A stretch of 9,748 nucleotides of DNA from MGBC163016 sp964462135 (GCA_964462135.1 CAYWWK010000040.1:1-9748); one strand, 5' to 3'. Shown: positions 1-6,423, counted from the first letter of the stretch. The notes: a model not told the origin generated them from the letters alone. Numbers and translations: made by a program.

Positions 1-857
1 CGCACCGCGCCTGCAAGTTCTGCACGCTCTACGACGAGCTTCCCTTCAAATTCAAGGCATCGGAACTCTCCACAATGGAAGCCGACCTCCTTGAGGCACA
101 GACGTGGTCCCACGATCCTCTATCGAAGATGGAGGCACGCCTTTTCAACCTGCCTACGCCCAAACGTTGCCGTGTTTTTCTTTCAGGTGCGAATCCGTTC
201 GCCCTAAAGACAAAGCACCTTCTTGAAATTGCTGACCTTATTCATAAGTATTCTCCAACGTGCAAGACAATCGGTTGCTTCGCGCGCGTGACTGATATTG
301 CTTCAAAAACTGACGAAGAGCTTGCAGTCCTTCGCGAAGCTGGATATACCGGTCTTACCATCGGAATAGAAACGGGAGATGACGAGGCGCTTGCCTTCAT
401 GAACAAAGGGTATGCAGCGCAAGACATCATCGAGCAATGTGCGCGCTTGGATGCTGCGGATATTGCCTATGCATTCTTCTACCTTGCTGGCTTCTCAGGG
501 AAGGGGCGTGGTATCGAAGGTGCTCGGCATACGGCAGCGGTTTGCAATCAAATGCACCCTTCCCTCATTGGTGCGAACATGCTCACCATCTATAAAGATT
601 CCGAGCTTTACCAAGAAATGATGGCTGGCAACTGGGAGGAAGAAACGGAGATCGAGAAGTACGAGGAGATCAAAGCTCTTGTGGAAGGACTGGAGATCCC
701 TGTGGAATTCGCCATGCTGGGAGCGTCGAACCCCGTGATGTTGCAGGGCAGATTACCCGAGCAACGTGCACAAATCGTCGCAACTCTCGACCGCATAATA
801 AATGAAATCGGAGAGGACAGGCTGCGTCACTATCGCACGAACTTGAAGCATCTGTGA
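1..857 (+). CDS. Radical SAM family protein, 5' end cut off by the window
   Basis: The reading frame is open from the left edge (first full codon at base 3) to TGA at 855-857. The first visible residues are HRACKFCTLY, so two Cys of the [4Fe-4S]/SAM-binding loop are seen (codons at 12-14 and 21-23). The codon before His ends in CG and cannot be Cys. The third Cys must therefore lie at least one residue further upstream, as in the CX4CX2C form (GC-x-H-x-x-C-x-F-C) of some radical SAM proteins. A TIM-barrel stretch follows with LTIGIETGDDEAL, the usual GIESG-type SAM contact, then MNKG. Members of this class use SAM to make a 5'-deoxyadenosyl radical; the substrate cannot be read from the sequence. 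The first in-frame ATG (75) is internal and not a real start, because the cluster motif lies upstream of it. The gene converges on the tautomerase with a 46-bp gap and no clear terminator. Confidence 0.85.
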   Translation, partial: HRACKFCTLYDELPFKFKASELSTMEADLLEAQTWSHDPLSKMEARLFNLPTPKRCRVFLSGANPFALKTKHLLEIADLIHKYSPTCKTIGCFARVTDIASKTDEELAVLREAGYTGLTIGIETGDDEALAFMNKGYAAQDIIEQCARLDAADIAYAFFYLAGFSGKGRGIEGARHTAAVCNQMHPSLIGANMLTIYKDSELYQEMMAGNWEEETEIEKYEEIKALVEGLEIPVEFAMLGASNPVMLQGRLPEQRAQIVATLDRIINEIGEDRLRHYRTNLKHL

Positions 858-903
858 TGTGCATGCTTCTGTGCATCAATCGCTAATGAAATACGAAGCT
901 CAT

Positions 904-1122
904 TCATTGTGGACGTGCATGTTGCTCCAGGTACTCTTGTTTAACAACATCGATGCATTTGCCGCCGATGTCATAGCTCGCATCATCGATCTCATGAATC
1001 GTAACGCTGTAGAACTTGGGCGGGATGTTCATGATCTCGGAAGATGCTGCGGTAAGGCGATCGACCAAGGCGCGCTTCTGCTCATCTGTAAGTTTTCCGG
1101 ATTCGACTGTGATATGAGGCAT
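904..1122 (-). CDS. 4-oxalocrotonate tautomerase family protein
   Basis: This encodes 72 residues beginning MPHITVESGKL. Pro2 becomes the N-terminal catalytic base of the tautomerase superfamily once Met is removed. The length fits the 60-80 residue subunits that assemble into dimers or hexamers. The start at 1122 is preferred over an in-frame ATG at 1146. Only 1122 puts Pro at position 2, and AAGGAG lies just upstream with a 4-base gap. Family members interconvert enol and keto acids; the MPHI opening and size recall PptA-like phenylpyruvate tautomerases, but the substrate is unknown. The gene is divergent from the aldo/keto reductase and convergent with the radical SAM gene. Family assignment is firm, specificity is not. 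Confidence 0.88.
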   Translation of the reverse strand: MPHITVESGKLTDEQKRALVDRLTAASSEIMNIPPKFYSVTIHEIDDASYDIGGKCIDVVKQEYLEQHARPQ

Positions 1123-1404
1123 GCTGCTCCTTCTCTTCAGTGCCATTACAATACAGAGGGCGTATTATGTTAGCTACCATCTAGTTACGGTGTTGCGAGC
1201 TATCCTACTTTCCCTTTAACGCTCTATAGCCAATAAGTTGGATAGTCAGAAAATCGCGCAACGACTGCTCGCAGGACGGAATCGGGTAGCCCGTCTCCTC
1301 GCAGGCGGCGCTTTGGATGGGAAGCGGATGGGTTGCAGGGAGGAGACCGGAAACGCAGATCGACAGATCCAAGAGAAACTAATTCTATGCAAGGAGCGAC
1401 TGCC
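1123..1404. other. Divergent intergenic region, tautomerase / aldo-keto reductase
   Basis: This 282-bp gap must hold the promoters of both flanking genes, but I see no convincing -35/-10 pair. There is a loose inverted repeat (GCTATCC at 1199-1205 and GGATAG at 1240-1245). On the minus strand a reading frame that ends at the stop at 1206-1208 carries the peptide AACEETGY followed by a plausible-looking tail. It has no good start and may be a gene remnant or chance. Its bases 1286-1301 are identical to 3140-3155 in the HxlR gene. Confidence 0.4.
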
Positions 1405-2592
1405 ATGCAATTCAGAACCGATGTCAAGAATGGAAACGAACTGTCGGCGCTGGGCTTCGGCTGCATGAGGTTCCCAACCACAGCGGGGCGCATAGATATC
1501 GATGCCTCTGATCGGCTTATTATCGAGGCCGTTGAAAGAGGCGTGAATTACCTCGACACGGCCTACCTGTACAACGGAAACGAGGCAGCCTTGGGTGAGA
1601 TATTCGCTCGCAACCCTGGCCTGAGGGACAAAGTACATCTTGCTACTAAGCTGCCGATGGCAAGATGCGAGGCGGCAACCAACTTCGACAAGTATCTGGG
1701 GCGCTCCCTTGAAAGGCTGCGCACCGACCATATCGACTATTACCTCGTCCACAACGTAACAAGTGCAGCGGCATGGGAGCGTCTGAGTGCGCTCGGCTTC
1801 GAAGAATGGGTGAACGAGCAGAAGAACGCGGGAAGCATCTTAAACATTGGGTTTTCGTACCACGGATCGAAAGCCGACTTCCCCCTGCTGCTGGACTCCT
1901 TCGACTGGGACTTCTGCCAGATCCAGTACAACTACATGAACGAAAACTACCAAGCGGGCACGGCTGGGCTTATGGCGGCGGCGGAGCGGGGTCTGCCCGT
2001 CATTGTCATGGAACCGCTTCTCGGGGGTAAACTGGCAGCCAAGCTACCAGCAGAGGCACGTAGCGTGCTGACTGATGCTGACATAAGTGATGACCCAACA
2101 AGGCTCGCTTTGCGCTGGGTATGGAACCACCCGGAGGTTACCGTGGTGCTGTCGGGAATGAACACGCAGGAGCAACTGCTGCAAAACATTGCGACGGCTG
2201 ATGGAGCGCTACCAGGTTCGCTCGAAGATGCCGAAATCATTGCTGTGGAGAAAGCGCGGGAGAGCATCGCAAAGAACTATAGAATTCCCTGCACGGGATG
2301 CGGGTACTGCATGCCTTGCCCCAGGGGCGTGAACATTCCCATGTGCTTCGCCGCATACAACACATCCTTCGCTCATGGCTGGTATCAGGGAATGCATCAG
2401 TACATCACGGCATCGGGCGCTATGGTGGGCGATGCCCATTTCGCAAGCGATTGCATCAAGTGTGGCGCCTGCCTTGATAAGTGCCCCCAGCATATCAAGA
2501 TCCCGGACGAACTGACATCGGTGAAACGTCGCCTTCAAGTTCCCGGCCTCCCAACTCTGATCAAACTCGGAGTAAGGATGATGAGCCGCTAG
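1405..2592 (+). CDS. Aldo/keto reductase with C-terminal 2[4Fe-4S] ferredoxin domain
   Basis: This is a 395-residue protein of the COG1453-type aldo/keto reductases. The N-terminal (beta/alpha)8 barrel keeps the catalytic tetrad: Asp51 and Tyr56 in DTAYLYNGNE, Lys82 in ATK and His116 in LVHN. The C-terminal part (about 290-370) has two ferredoxin-type cluster motifs, C296-x2-C-x2-C-x2-C305-P and C350-x2-C-x2-C-x3-C360-P. Electrons may therefore pass between iron-sulfur clusters and the barrel, rather than only from NAD(P)H. The start is ATG 1405, because AAGGAG at 1391-1396 lies 8 bases upstream and the protein then begins MQFRTD, the usual opening of this group. In-frame ATGs at 1333 and 1387 lack good spacing. 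It is a single gene with no co-directional neighbour close by. The physiological substrate cannot be told. Confidence 0.92.
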   Translation: MQFRTDVKNGNELSALGFGCMRFPTTAGRIDIDASDRLIIEAVERGVNYLDTAYLYNGNEAALGEIFARNPGLRDKVHLATKLPMARCEAATNFDKYLGRSLERLRTDHIDYYLVHNVTSAAAWERLSALGFEEWVNEQKNAGSILNIGFSYHGSKADFPLLLDSFDWDFCQIQYNYMNENYQAGTAGLMAAAERGLPVIVMEPLLGGKLAAKLPAEARSVLTDADISDDPTRLALRWVWNHPEVTVVLSGMNTQEQLLQNIATADGALPGSLEDAEIIAVEKARESIAKNYRIPCTGCGYCMPCPRGVNIPMCFAAYNTSFAHGWYQGMHQYITASGAMVGDAHFASDCIKCGACLDKCPQHIKIPDELTSVKRRLQVPGLPTLIKLGVRMMSR

Positions 2593-2662
2593 CAATGACG
2601 CGGGCGCATGTTCGGAGGCGACAGAGAGGGCTTCCGGAGTCAGCGGAATGCTCCCATGACAA

Positions 2663-2817
2663 GTGGACAGGGGACGTTCCGCGCTCGTTCAGCTTGGATA
2701 CTGTGCATTGGCATCGCTTGTGGCGGCTGTCTGCTCCTACAGGATCGTGGCTTGGATAGGGGGAGTAGCCGTGAATGCGTCCGCCATCCTGCTCCTGTGG
2801 GTTGCGGGTTTTTGTAG
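2663..2817 (+). pseudogene. Possible remnant of a membrane protein
   Basis: The frame starting with GTG at 2663 reads through two strongly hydrophobic stretches, roughly LGYCALASLVAAVCSY and ASAILLLWVAGF, separated by a short linker with one Arg. That is typical of two transmembrane helices. There is no ribosome binding site, and the apparent first codons are REP sequence. The frame runs on past 2817 into the palindrome and the 3' end of the opposing HxlR gene. I read it as an internal piece of a lost membrane-protein gene trapped between two REP-like sequences. Chance hydrophobicity is also possible. Confidence 0.3.
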
Positions 2818-2818
2818 G

Positions 2819-2842
2819 GTGAGTCAAGGTCCCCTGACTCAC
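2819..2842. repeat. REP-like palindrome, possible bidirectional terminator
   Basis: GTGAGTCA (2819-2826) and TGACTCAC (2835-2842) are perfect 8-bp arms around an 8-base loop. Read on the minus strand it is GTGAGTCAGGGGACC, a variant of the TGA(A)CAGGGGACGG unit found elsewhere in the window. It ends 12 bp from the HxlR stop codon, so the RNA hairpin could end or protect that transcript. No T-tract follows. Confidence 0.6.
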
Positions 2843-2854
2843 ATGTTTCTCCCC

Positions 2855-3181
2855 TTACACTCTGTTCTTTTCTCCCCAGATGCATAACTGGTCGAGCACC
2901 TTCATGAGCGACTCGCCCCGCTCGGTCAGCCCATACTCGACCTTCGGTGGAATCTGAGGGTACTCATGGCGGGTGACCAAGCCATCCGCCTCAAGCTCTT
3001 TCAAATTCTGAGACAACGTTTTGTCGGAGATGCGCCCCAAATACCGCCGCATCTGATTGAATCGCACCGGCTGGAACTCCATTAGACAGTAAAGAATGAC
3101 CATTTTGTGCTTACCTTGGATCAAAGACAACGTGTAACTGTAGCCCGTCTCCTCGAAGGCCGCCTTGTCGATGCCGGTCAT
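2855..3181 (-). CDS. HxlR-family winged-helix transcriptional regulator
   Basis: This 108-residue protein has the layout of the HxlR/MarR-like family. A short N-terminal helix is followed by the DNA-binding segment (GKHKMVILYCLMEFQPVRF, then RRYLGRISDKTLSQNLKELEADGLV). The wing comes next (about 70-90, including PPKVEYGLTERG), then a C-terminal dimerisation helix. Family members bind as dimers and often sense reactive electrophiles, quinones or redox state, commonly regulating an adjacent divergent flavoprotein gene; that is the arrangement here. A Cys sits in the recognition-domain region (ILYCLM) and another near the C-terminus (LCIWGE). Whether either is a sensor is unknown. The start at 3181 has a GGGGTGA-like ribosome site. 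The probable target is the operator at 3223-3247. Confidence 0.9.
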   Translation of the reverse strand: MTGIDKAAFEETGYSYTLSLIQGKHKMVILYCLMEFQPVRFNQMRRYLGRISDKTLSQNLKELEADGLVTRHEYPQIPPKVEYGLTERGESLMKVLDQLCIWGEKNRV

Positions 3182-3222
3182 ACTGTCACCCCATTCAAAG
3201 ATATTACACTTTCAATAAGGAT

Positions 3223-3247
3223 AGTACCTATCTTTAAAGTTGGTACT
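3223..3247. promoter_or_regulatory. Probable HxlR operator in the divergent promoter
   Basis: An inverted repeat AGTACC-N13-GGTACT lies midway between the two divergent genes. It is nested around a second palindrome, CTTTAAAG (3232-3239), with almost the same centre. The right arm overlaps a possible -35 (CTTACA, 3246-3251) that sits 18 bp from a possible -10 (GATACT, 3270-3275) for the flavin reductase gene. A dimer bound here would block that promoter and perhaps the regulator's own. This rests on position and symmetry; the known HxlR-family preference for TACT/AGTA half sites is compatible. Confidence 0.5.
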
Positions 3248-3318
3248 TACATTTCCTTCTCCAATAAAAGATACTGGCTTCGAGGCAAGCTCACAAGAAA
3301 AAAGCGAAAGGAATTCCT

Positions 3319-3879
3319 ATGAAGAAGAATCTAGGGCAAGCAGGTGAGCTATTTCCGCAATCGGTGTTCATCGTGGCAAGCTACGACGAGAATAACGTTC
3401 CTAACGCTATGAACGTAGCATGGGGAGGCGAATGCACGCGCAACGAGATCGCCATAAACATAGGCGACCACAAGACAACCGATAACATCTTGGCTCGCGG
3501 CGCCTTTACAGTGGCGCCGGCTGATCGCGCACATGTGGTAGAAGCTGACTATTTTGGCATGGCCACAGGCCGCAAGGTGAACAAAGCCGAGCGCTCGGGG
3601 CTTACATTCATAAAGTCTGAATTCGTGGATGCTCCTGTGATCGAGGAATTTCCGCTGACTATGGAATGCGAAGTGAGCGAGGTGCAAGACTGGGGCGGTG
3701 AGAAGCGTTTCATTGGCAGGATCGTAAACACGTGTGTGGATGAGCGCATCCTTGATGAGGAAGGCCGTGTAGATTTCGGAAAGATGGAGCCGATCGTCTA
3801 TGACTCCACCCGCCGCATCTATCGCGTAGTGGGCGAAGAGGTTGCAGGCGCGTGGGATGCAGGCAAGACGTTGATGTAG
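3319..3879 (+). CDS. Flavin reductase-like (FMN-binding split-barrel) protein
   Basis: This 186-residue protein matches the flavin reductase-like domain family. The N-terminal strand pair FPQSVFIVASYDENNVPNAM and the NVAWGG-EC segment form the FMN pocket. AINIGDHKTTDNI and ARGAFTV follow the usual order, and the SGLTFIKSEFV / EFPLTMECEV stretch is typical of the family's middle. Such proteins bind FMN as dimers and use NAD(P)H to reduce flavin or small acceptors. The exact reaction is not visible. ATG 3319 has AAAGGAA with a 5-base gap. The gene is divergent from the HxlR regulator with the operator between them, so it is the likely target. Its stop codon is followed at once by REP-like sequence. 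Confidence 0.87.
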   Translation: MKKNLGQAGELFPQSVFIVASYDENNVPNAMNVAWGGECTRNEIAINIGDHKTTDNILARGAFTVAPADRAHVVEADYFGMATGRKVNKAERSGLTFIKSEFVDAPVIEEFPLTMECEVSEVQDWGGEKRFIGRIVNTCVDERILDEEGRVDFGKMEPIVYDSTRRIYRVVGEEVAGAWDAGKTLM

Positions 3880-3880
3880 G

Positions 3881-3900
3881 GTGAGTCGTGGGGACGAGTC
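3881..3900. repeat. REP-like half unit after the flavin reductase stop
   Basis: GTGAGTCGTGGGGACGAGTC starts two bases after the TAG stop. It shares the GTGAGTC...GGGGAC pattern with the palindrome at 2819-2842 and contains a short stem TCGT-GGGG-ACGA. It precedes REPIN A directly. Assignment to the same family is by eye and weaker than for the other copies. Confidence 0.4.
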
Positions 3901-3909
3901 CCTTCGCAT

Positions 3910-4014
3910 ATGACAGGGGACGGCCCTGATATTCATTCATGACAAGAAGGCAACCCCCTGTCAGGCCGCCACGCTATCTTGAGAGAGTGAACACCGAACC
4001 TGTCCCCTGTTCAC
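3910..4014. repeat. REPIN-like composite repeat, copy A
   Basis: This 105-bp element is homologous to copy B at 4675-4781 in the same orientation, with long shared stretches such as CCCTGTCAGGCC and GCCACG/CCACGG-TATCTT. The left unit begins ATGACAGGGGACGG. The centre is a hairpin from GACAAG to CTGTC (3941-3962). The right unit (3987-4014) has perfect 7-bp arms GTGAACA and TGTTCAC around a 14-base loop containing GTCCCC. The left arm has diverged from the right more than in copy B. The element fills most of the gap between two convergent genes, so it may act as a bidirectional terminator or stabilising structure. Confidence 0.8.
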
Positions 4015-4027
4015 TCCCCTGTTCACT
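4004..4027. repeat. 12-bp perfect tandem duplication at the edge of REPIN A
   Basis: CCCCTGTTCACT occurs at 4004-4015 and again, directly abutting, at 4016-4027. The first copy is the outer tip of REPIN A. The second supplies the TGA stop codon of the nitroreductase (read on the minus strand at 4025-4023). Confidence 0.85.
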
Positions 4028-4535
4028 CGAACGCGCCGTAACTGGCGACCTCACTCATCGGACGACGATCGAAATGCATGCGCATGGGGCCCTTCTCTGC
4101 ATGTCCAAGCATGAGGAACTGATACGTCACCAGATCGTCTGGGATGTTGAGCACCTCGCGCGCGACCGCAGGTTCATAGGCACCCACGATACAAGACGCC
4201 AATCCAAGGCTTTGCGCCTCAAGTGCCATTTGCATGATGGCAAGCCCGCAGTCAATCCATCCATAATCTGGCGTGACATCTGGGTTCTTCGCTGACTCGT
4301 TCTTGTCAAAGCAGACGAGTATCGCTGTGGGCGCATTGTACCGGCACTTGCTGCAGTCATCCACCAATGCAAGGTCATCACCTTGCAAGACGATGAAGCG
4401 CCAAGGTTGATTGTTGCATGCAGAAGGAGCTATCCGGCCTGCCTCCAAGATGGCATTGAGCTCTTCGTCCGCAAACTGCTCATCCGTGAACTTCCTGCAG
4501 GAGAACCTGTCCTTCAAAGCTTCAGCAACATCCAT
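4023..4535 (-). CDS. Nitroreductase family protein
   Basis: This 170-residue protein is near the short end for the family. The N-terminal RFSCRKF is the usual S-x-R-x-F FMN phosphate-binding motif. Residues near 37-43 read APSACNNQPW, a hallmark of the fold. The later ILVCFD, WIDCGLAIMQMALEAQSLGLASC and MLGHAEKGP segments follow family order. Members are FMN dimers that pass electrons from NAD(P)H to nitro compounds, quinones, flavins or other acceptors; the substrate is unknown. The start at 4535 is chosen over 4589, because GGAG lies 7 bases upstream and the family opening follows directly. The gene stands alone and is bracketed by REPIN A after its stop and REPIN B upstream. Its terminal GAG-TGA lies within repeat sequence, so the extreme C-terminus may have been reset by the repeat. 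Confidence 0.9.
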   Translation of the reverse strand: MDVAEALKDRFSCRKFTDEQFADEELNAILEAGRIAPSACNNQPWRFIVLQGDDLALVDDCSKCRYNAPTAILVCFDKNESAKNPDVTPDYGWIDCGLAIMQMALEAQSLGLASCIVGAYEPAVAREVLNIPDDLVTYQFLMLGHAEKGPMRMHFDRRPMSEVASYGAFE

Positions 4536-4656
4536 GATGCATCTCCAATCTTCAGCGCACGCCCGACTCCATTCGGCCCATTCGCCCAATCTAGTCCAAA
4601 GATGCGCCCAAAGAAAGCTGCCTGCCCATTCGCTTTCCGAATGTTACCTGCCAGCA

Positions 4657-4684
4657 TAAAGTGAACAGGGTAAAGTGAACAGGG
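4657..4684. repeat. 14-bp perfect tandem duplication at the edge of REPIN B
   Basis: TAAAGTGAACAGGG occurs at 4657-4670 and again at 4671-4684. The second copy is the outer tip of REPIN B. This mirrors the 12-bp duplication at REPIN A, and both duplications face the nitroreductase gene. Confidence 0.85.
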
Positions 4685-4781
4685 GACGGGTCTGGTGTTC
4701 ATTCACGACAAGGAGGCGACTCCCCTGTCAGGCCACCACGGTATCTTAAGAGAATGAACACCGGACCCGTCCCCTGTTCAC
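4675..4781. repeat. REPIN-like composite repeat, copy B
   Basis: This 107-bp element has 30-bp terminal arms (4675-4704 and 4752-4781) that are inverted copies with one mismatch. Each arm is itself a small hairpin: TGAACA and TGTTCA flank a GGGGACGGG-containing loop. The 47-bp centre holds a third hairpin at 4707-4729 (GACA-A-GGAG-GCGA-CTCC-CC-TGTC). As single-stranded DNA or RNA the whole unit can form one long cruciform or three short hairpins. Copy A at 3910-4014 has the same order. It lies 17 bp beyond the anti-sigma factor stop, so it could end that operon's transcript. Confidence 0.85.
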
Positions 4782-4798
4782 TCCCTGCCAACATCCCG

Positions 4799-5920
4799 CT
4801 AGCTCGATCCGTGATGCGCGCCATGGCCGCCGTGATGGCCGTAGCCCTGACCAGAGCCTTGGCCCGGGGGCACGTTCTGGCCACCACCTGAACCCGCGCC
4901 GCCATTCTGACCTGGTCCATTGCCAGAACCAGGGCCGCTGCCCTGGCCCTGTCCCTGATTGCCTGAACCGCTTCCACCTTGCCCGCTGCCCGTCGCCTCG
5001 CATTCCGCAATGCGGTCGTACAACTCGCGCATGGGCATGCTCGTGCAGTCATCGACGGAAAGACTGGGGTCTAACTGGCACAGCTTCACAGCCGCGGCGT
5101 AGCGCCCACATCCCATGCCATGGCTGTGAGCCTCATCGTAGAACTGCTGGGTCACGCCGTTGCATGACCCTCTGTACGGGCAATCAGCCAAGTACTTTTC
5201 GCTCACATCAGTCAGGATGCGCTCCTGGTCCTGGTTTTCGGAGGAAACGCTCACCGATATGAAGGCATCATCGTCGACGAATGGTGCAAGTGCCTCGTTG
5301 CTCGTCAGCGCGCGCAGAGCCTGTTCGTAAGGAAGGCCGTCCACCGCTACCGACGAAAGCAGACTGGTTCCATCATCGTTGATGCCTTCCGCGCCCACGA
5401 CGCAGTCAGAGCTGTTCAGCCTCAGCTGAATGGAAGGGTTGATATCGATGTCAACGAATGCCGTGGGTTCAAGATCAGAGTGCGACGCAGCAGGCGATTC
5501 GGGTACTGACAGTTCGCTTGCCGTCATCTCGACTGCAGGCGGCTCGCTTGAAACGGGCTGGGACATCAGGCTGGGAAACTGGGTGACCCCGAACACCGCA
5601 AGCGTCAGGATGAGGCATGCCGCAATGGCACTCCCCACCGTTCTGACCACCTTCCAGCGCCCATGCTTCCTGCGTCTGGCTGGCGCCATCGCGACTGCGG
5701 ACTCCACCGGGTCGCACTGAGTGACACCCGCAGAAACGGCATGCATTTGCGGTGGGGCTGACGATTGCGCATCGCCCTTCGGCTTCGCCTGCGCGTCATC
5801 CTGCAGCTGCGCCTGCCCATGGGCCAGCACATAATCCAGTGTCTGTCTCTTCACATCTTCGGGAACTTCCACGCTACCGAAGGCGTCCTTGACTTCCCTT
5901 TCCAGCTCACAATCATTCAC
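4799..5920 (-). CDS. RsgI-like membrane anti-sigma factor with SEAL-type autoproteolysis motif
   Basis: This 373-residue protein starts at GTG 5920, which overlaps the sigma-factor stop as GTGA. AAGGAGG lies 7 bases upstream, so an ATG at 5962 deep in the sigma gene is unlikely. Residues 1-90 are a cytoplasmic, probably sigma-binding, region. Residues 92-113 form one membrane helix after the basic run ARRRKHGRWK. The outer domain has VDIDINPSIQLRLN at 156-169. DINPS is the hallmark of RsgI-type SEAL domains, which are known to cleave themselves between Asn and Pro (here N161/P162) as part of regulated intramembrane proteolysis. A Cys-containing region (C173, C247, C253, C271, C281, C292, C307) follows. 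From about 311 to the end comes a Gly/Gln/Ser tail closing with a His-rich GHHGGHGAHHG run. Inferred role: holds the ECF sigma factor until an envelope signal triggers proteolysis. The signal is unknown. Confidence 0.75.
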   Translation of the reverse strand: MNDCELEREVKDAFGSVEVPEDVKRQTLDYVLAHGQAQLQDDAQAKPKGDAQSSAPPQMHAVSAGVTQCDPVESAVAMAPARRRKHGRWKVVRTVGSAIAACLILTLAVFGVTQFPSLMSQPVSSEPPAVEMTASELSVPESPAASHSDLEPTAFVDIDINPSIQLRLNSSDCVVGAEGINDDGTSLLSSVAVDGLPYEQALRALTSNEALAPFVDDDAFISVSVSSENQDQERILTDVSEKYLADCPYRGSCNGVTQQFYDEAHSHGMGCGRYAAAVKLCQLDPSLSVDDCTSMPMRELYDRIAECEATGSGQGGSGSGNQGQGQGSGPGSGNGPGQNGGAGSGGGQNVPPGQGSGQGYGHHGGHGAHHGSS

Positions 5921-6423
5921 GACAAGGCCTCCTTGAGCACCTTCTTGCCCCTGGACAGCCAAGAATAGACCGTGTTCACCGGGGCATCCATCATCTCCGC
6001 TATCTCGGGTGCCGTGTAGCCCTCGTAAAGGGAGAGATACAGCGGCAGCCTGGGAGGGTCGGCGAGCGATCTGAACGCCTCGATGATCTCGAGGCGGCGC
6101 GACTGCGGGTGGTTCACTTCACATGACTGATCACACGCAATGCCCTCAGCTTCATCACCAAAAGAAACGTCCTTTCGATACGCTGCGCGCAGCATGTCAC
6201 GGCACACGTTGGATGACACCTTTATGAGCCATGCCTTGCGGTGCTCTTCGTCAGCAAACGTCACCGCATCGGCAAGCGCATACTTCAGGAACGTCTCCTG
6301 AAAGGCATCCTGCGCATCCTGCTCGCGCCCGAAGAAGCTGACGCACACGCGCCAGACCGTCGACCCGAAGTCATCTATCGCCTTCTCAATGTCATCGTTC
6401 GTGCGCAATCGCCATCCTGCCAT
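5917..6423 (-). CDS. ECF-type RNA polymerase sigma factor
   Basis: This 168-residue protein has the two-domain plan of extracytoplasmic-function sigma factors. Region 2 runs over about residues 14-50 (FGSTVWRVCVSFFGREQDAQDAFQETF, core-binding and -10 recognition) and is followed by RKAWLIKVSSNVCRDMLR. After a short linker, region 4 is at about 125-165, with the HTH YTAPEIAEMMDAPVNTVYSWLSRGKKVL for -35 recognition. The 3' end overlaps the anti-sigma gene by 4 bases, so translation is coupled. The ATG at 6423 has no good ribosome site. A TTG at 6408 with AGGA 6 bases upstream would remove five residues and is a fair alternative. It likely drives its own operon and envelope genes. RsgI proteins usually pair with SigI-type factors, so pairing with an ECF-type protein is notable. 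Confidence 0.88.
   Translation of the reverse strand: MAGWRLRTNDDIEKAIDDFGSTVWRVCVSFFGREQDAQDAFQETFLKYALADAVTFADEEHRKAWLIKVSSNVCRDMLRAAYRKDVSFGDEAEGIACDQSCEVNHPQSRRLEIIEAFRSLADPPRLPLYLSLYEGYTAPEIAEMMDAPVNTVYSWLSRGKKVLKEALS

Larger units (their letters stand above)
2593..2854. other. Degenerate intergenic region with REP-like sequences
   Basis: This gap between the convergent aldo/keto reductase and HxlR genes holds no intact gene that I can support. It contains a REP-like sequence at 2663-2680 (GTGGACAGGGGACGTTCC), a possible membrane-protein remnant, and a perfect-arm palindrome at 2819-2842. The last two are listed separately. Confidence 0.6.

Noticed and set aside
1246..1752. 168-codon minus-strand ORF over the start of the aldo/keto reductase
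   Set aside because: It is antisense to a well-supported gene, has no ribosome binding site, and its composition is unlike a real protein.
3939..4295. 118-codon plus-strand ORF across REPIN A into the nitroreductase
   Set aside because: It is antisense to the nitroreductase, starts inside repeat sequence and has no family-like features.
3910..4781. CRISPR array
   Set aside because: The repeats are few, inverted as well as direct, widely and unevenly spaced, and not separated by spacer-sized unique segments. No cas gene is present.
4699..5052. Long open frames on the minus strand over the Gly-rich tail
   Set aside because: They are out-of-frame readings of the low-complexity 3' end of the anti-sigma gene. 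Repetitive GC-rich codons keep other frames open, and there is no start signal.
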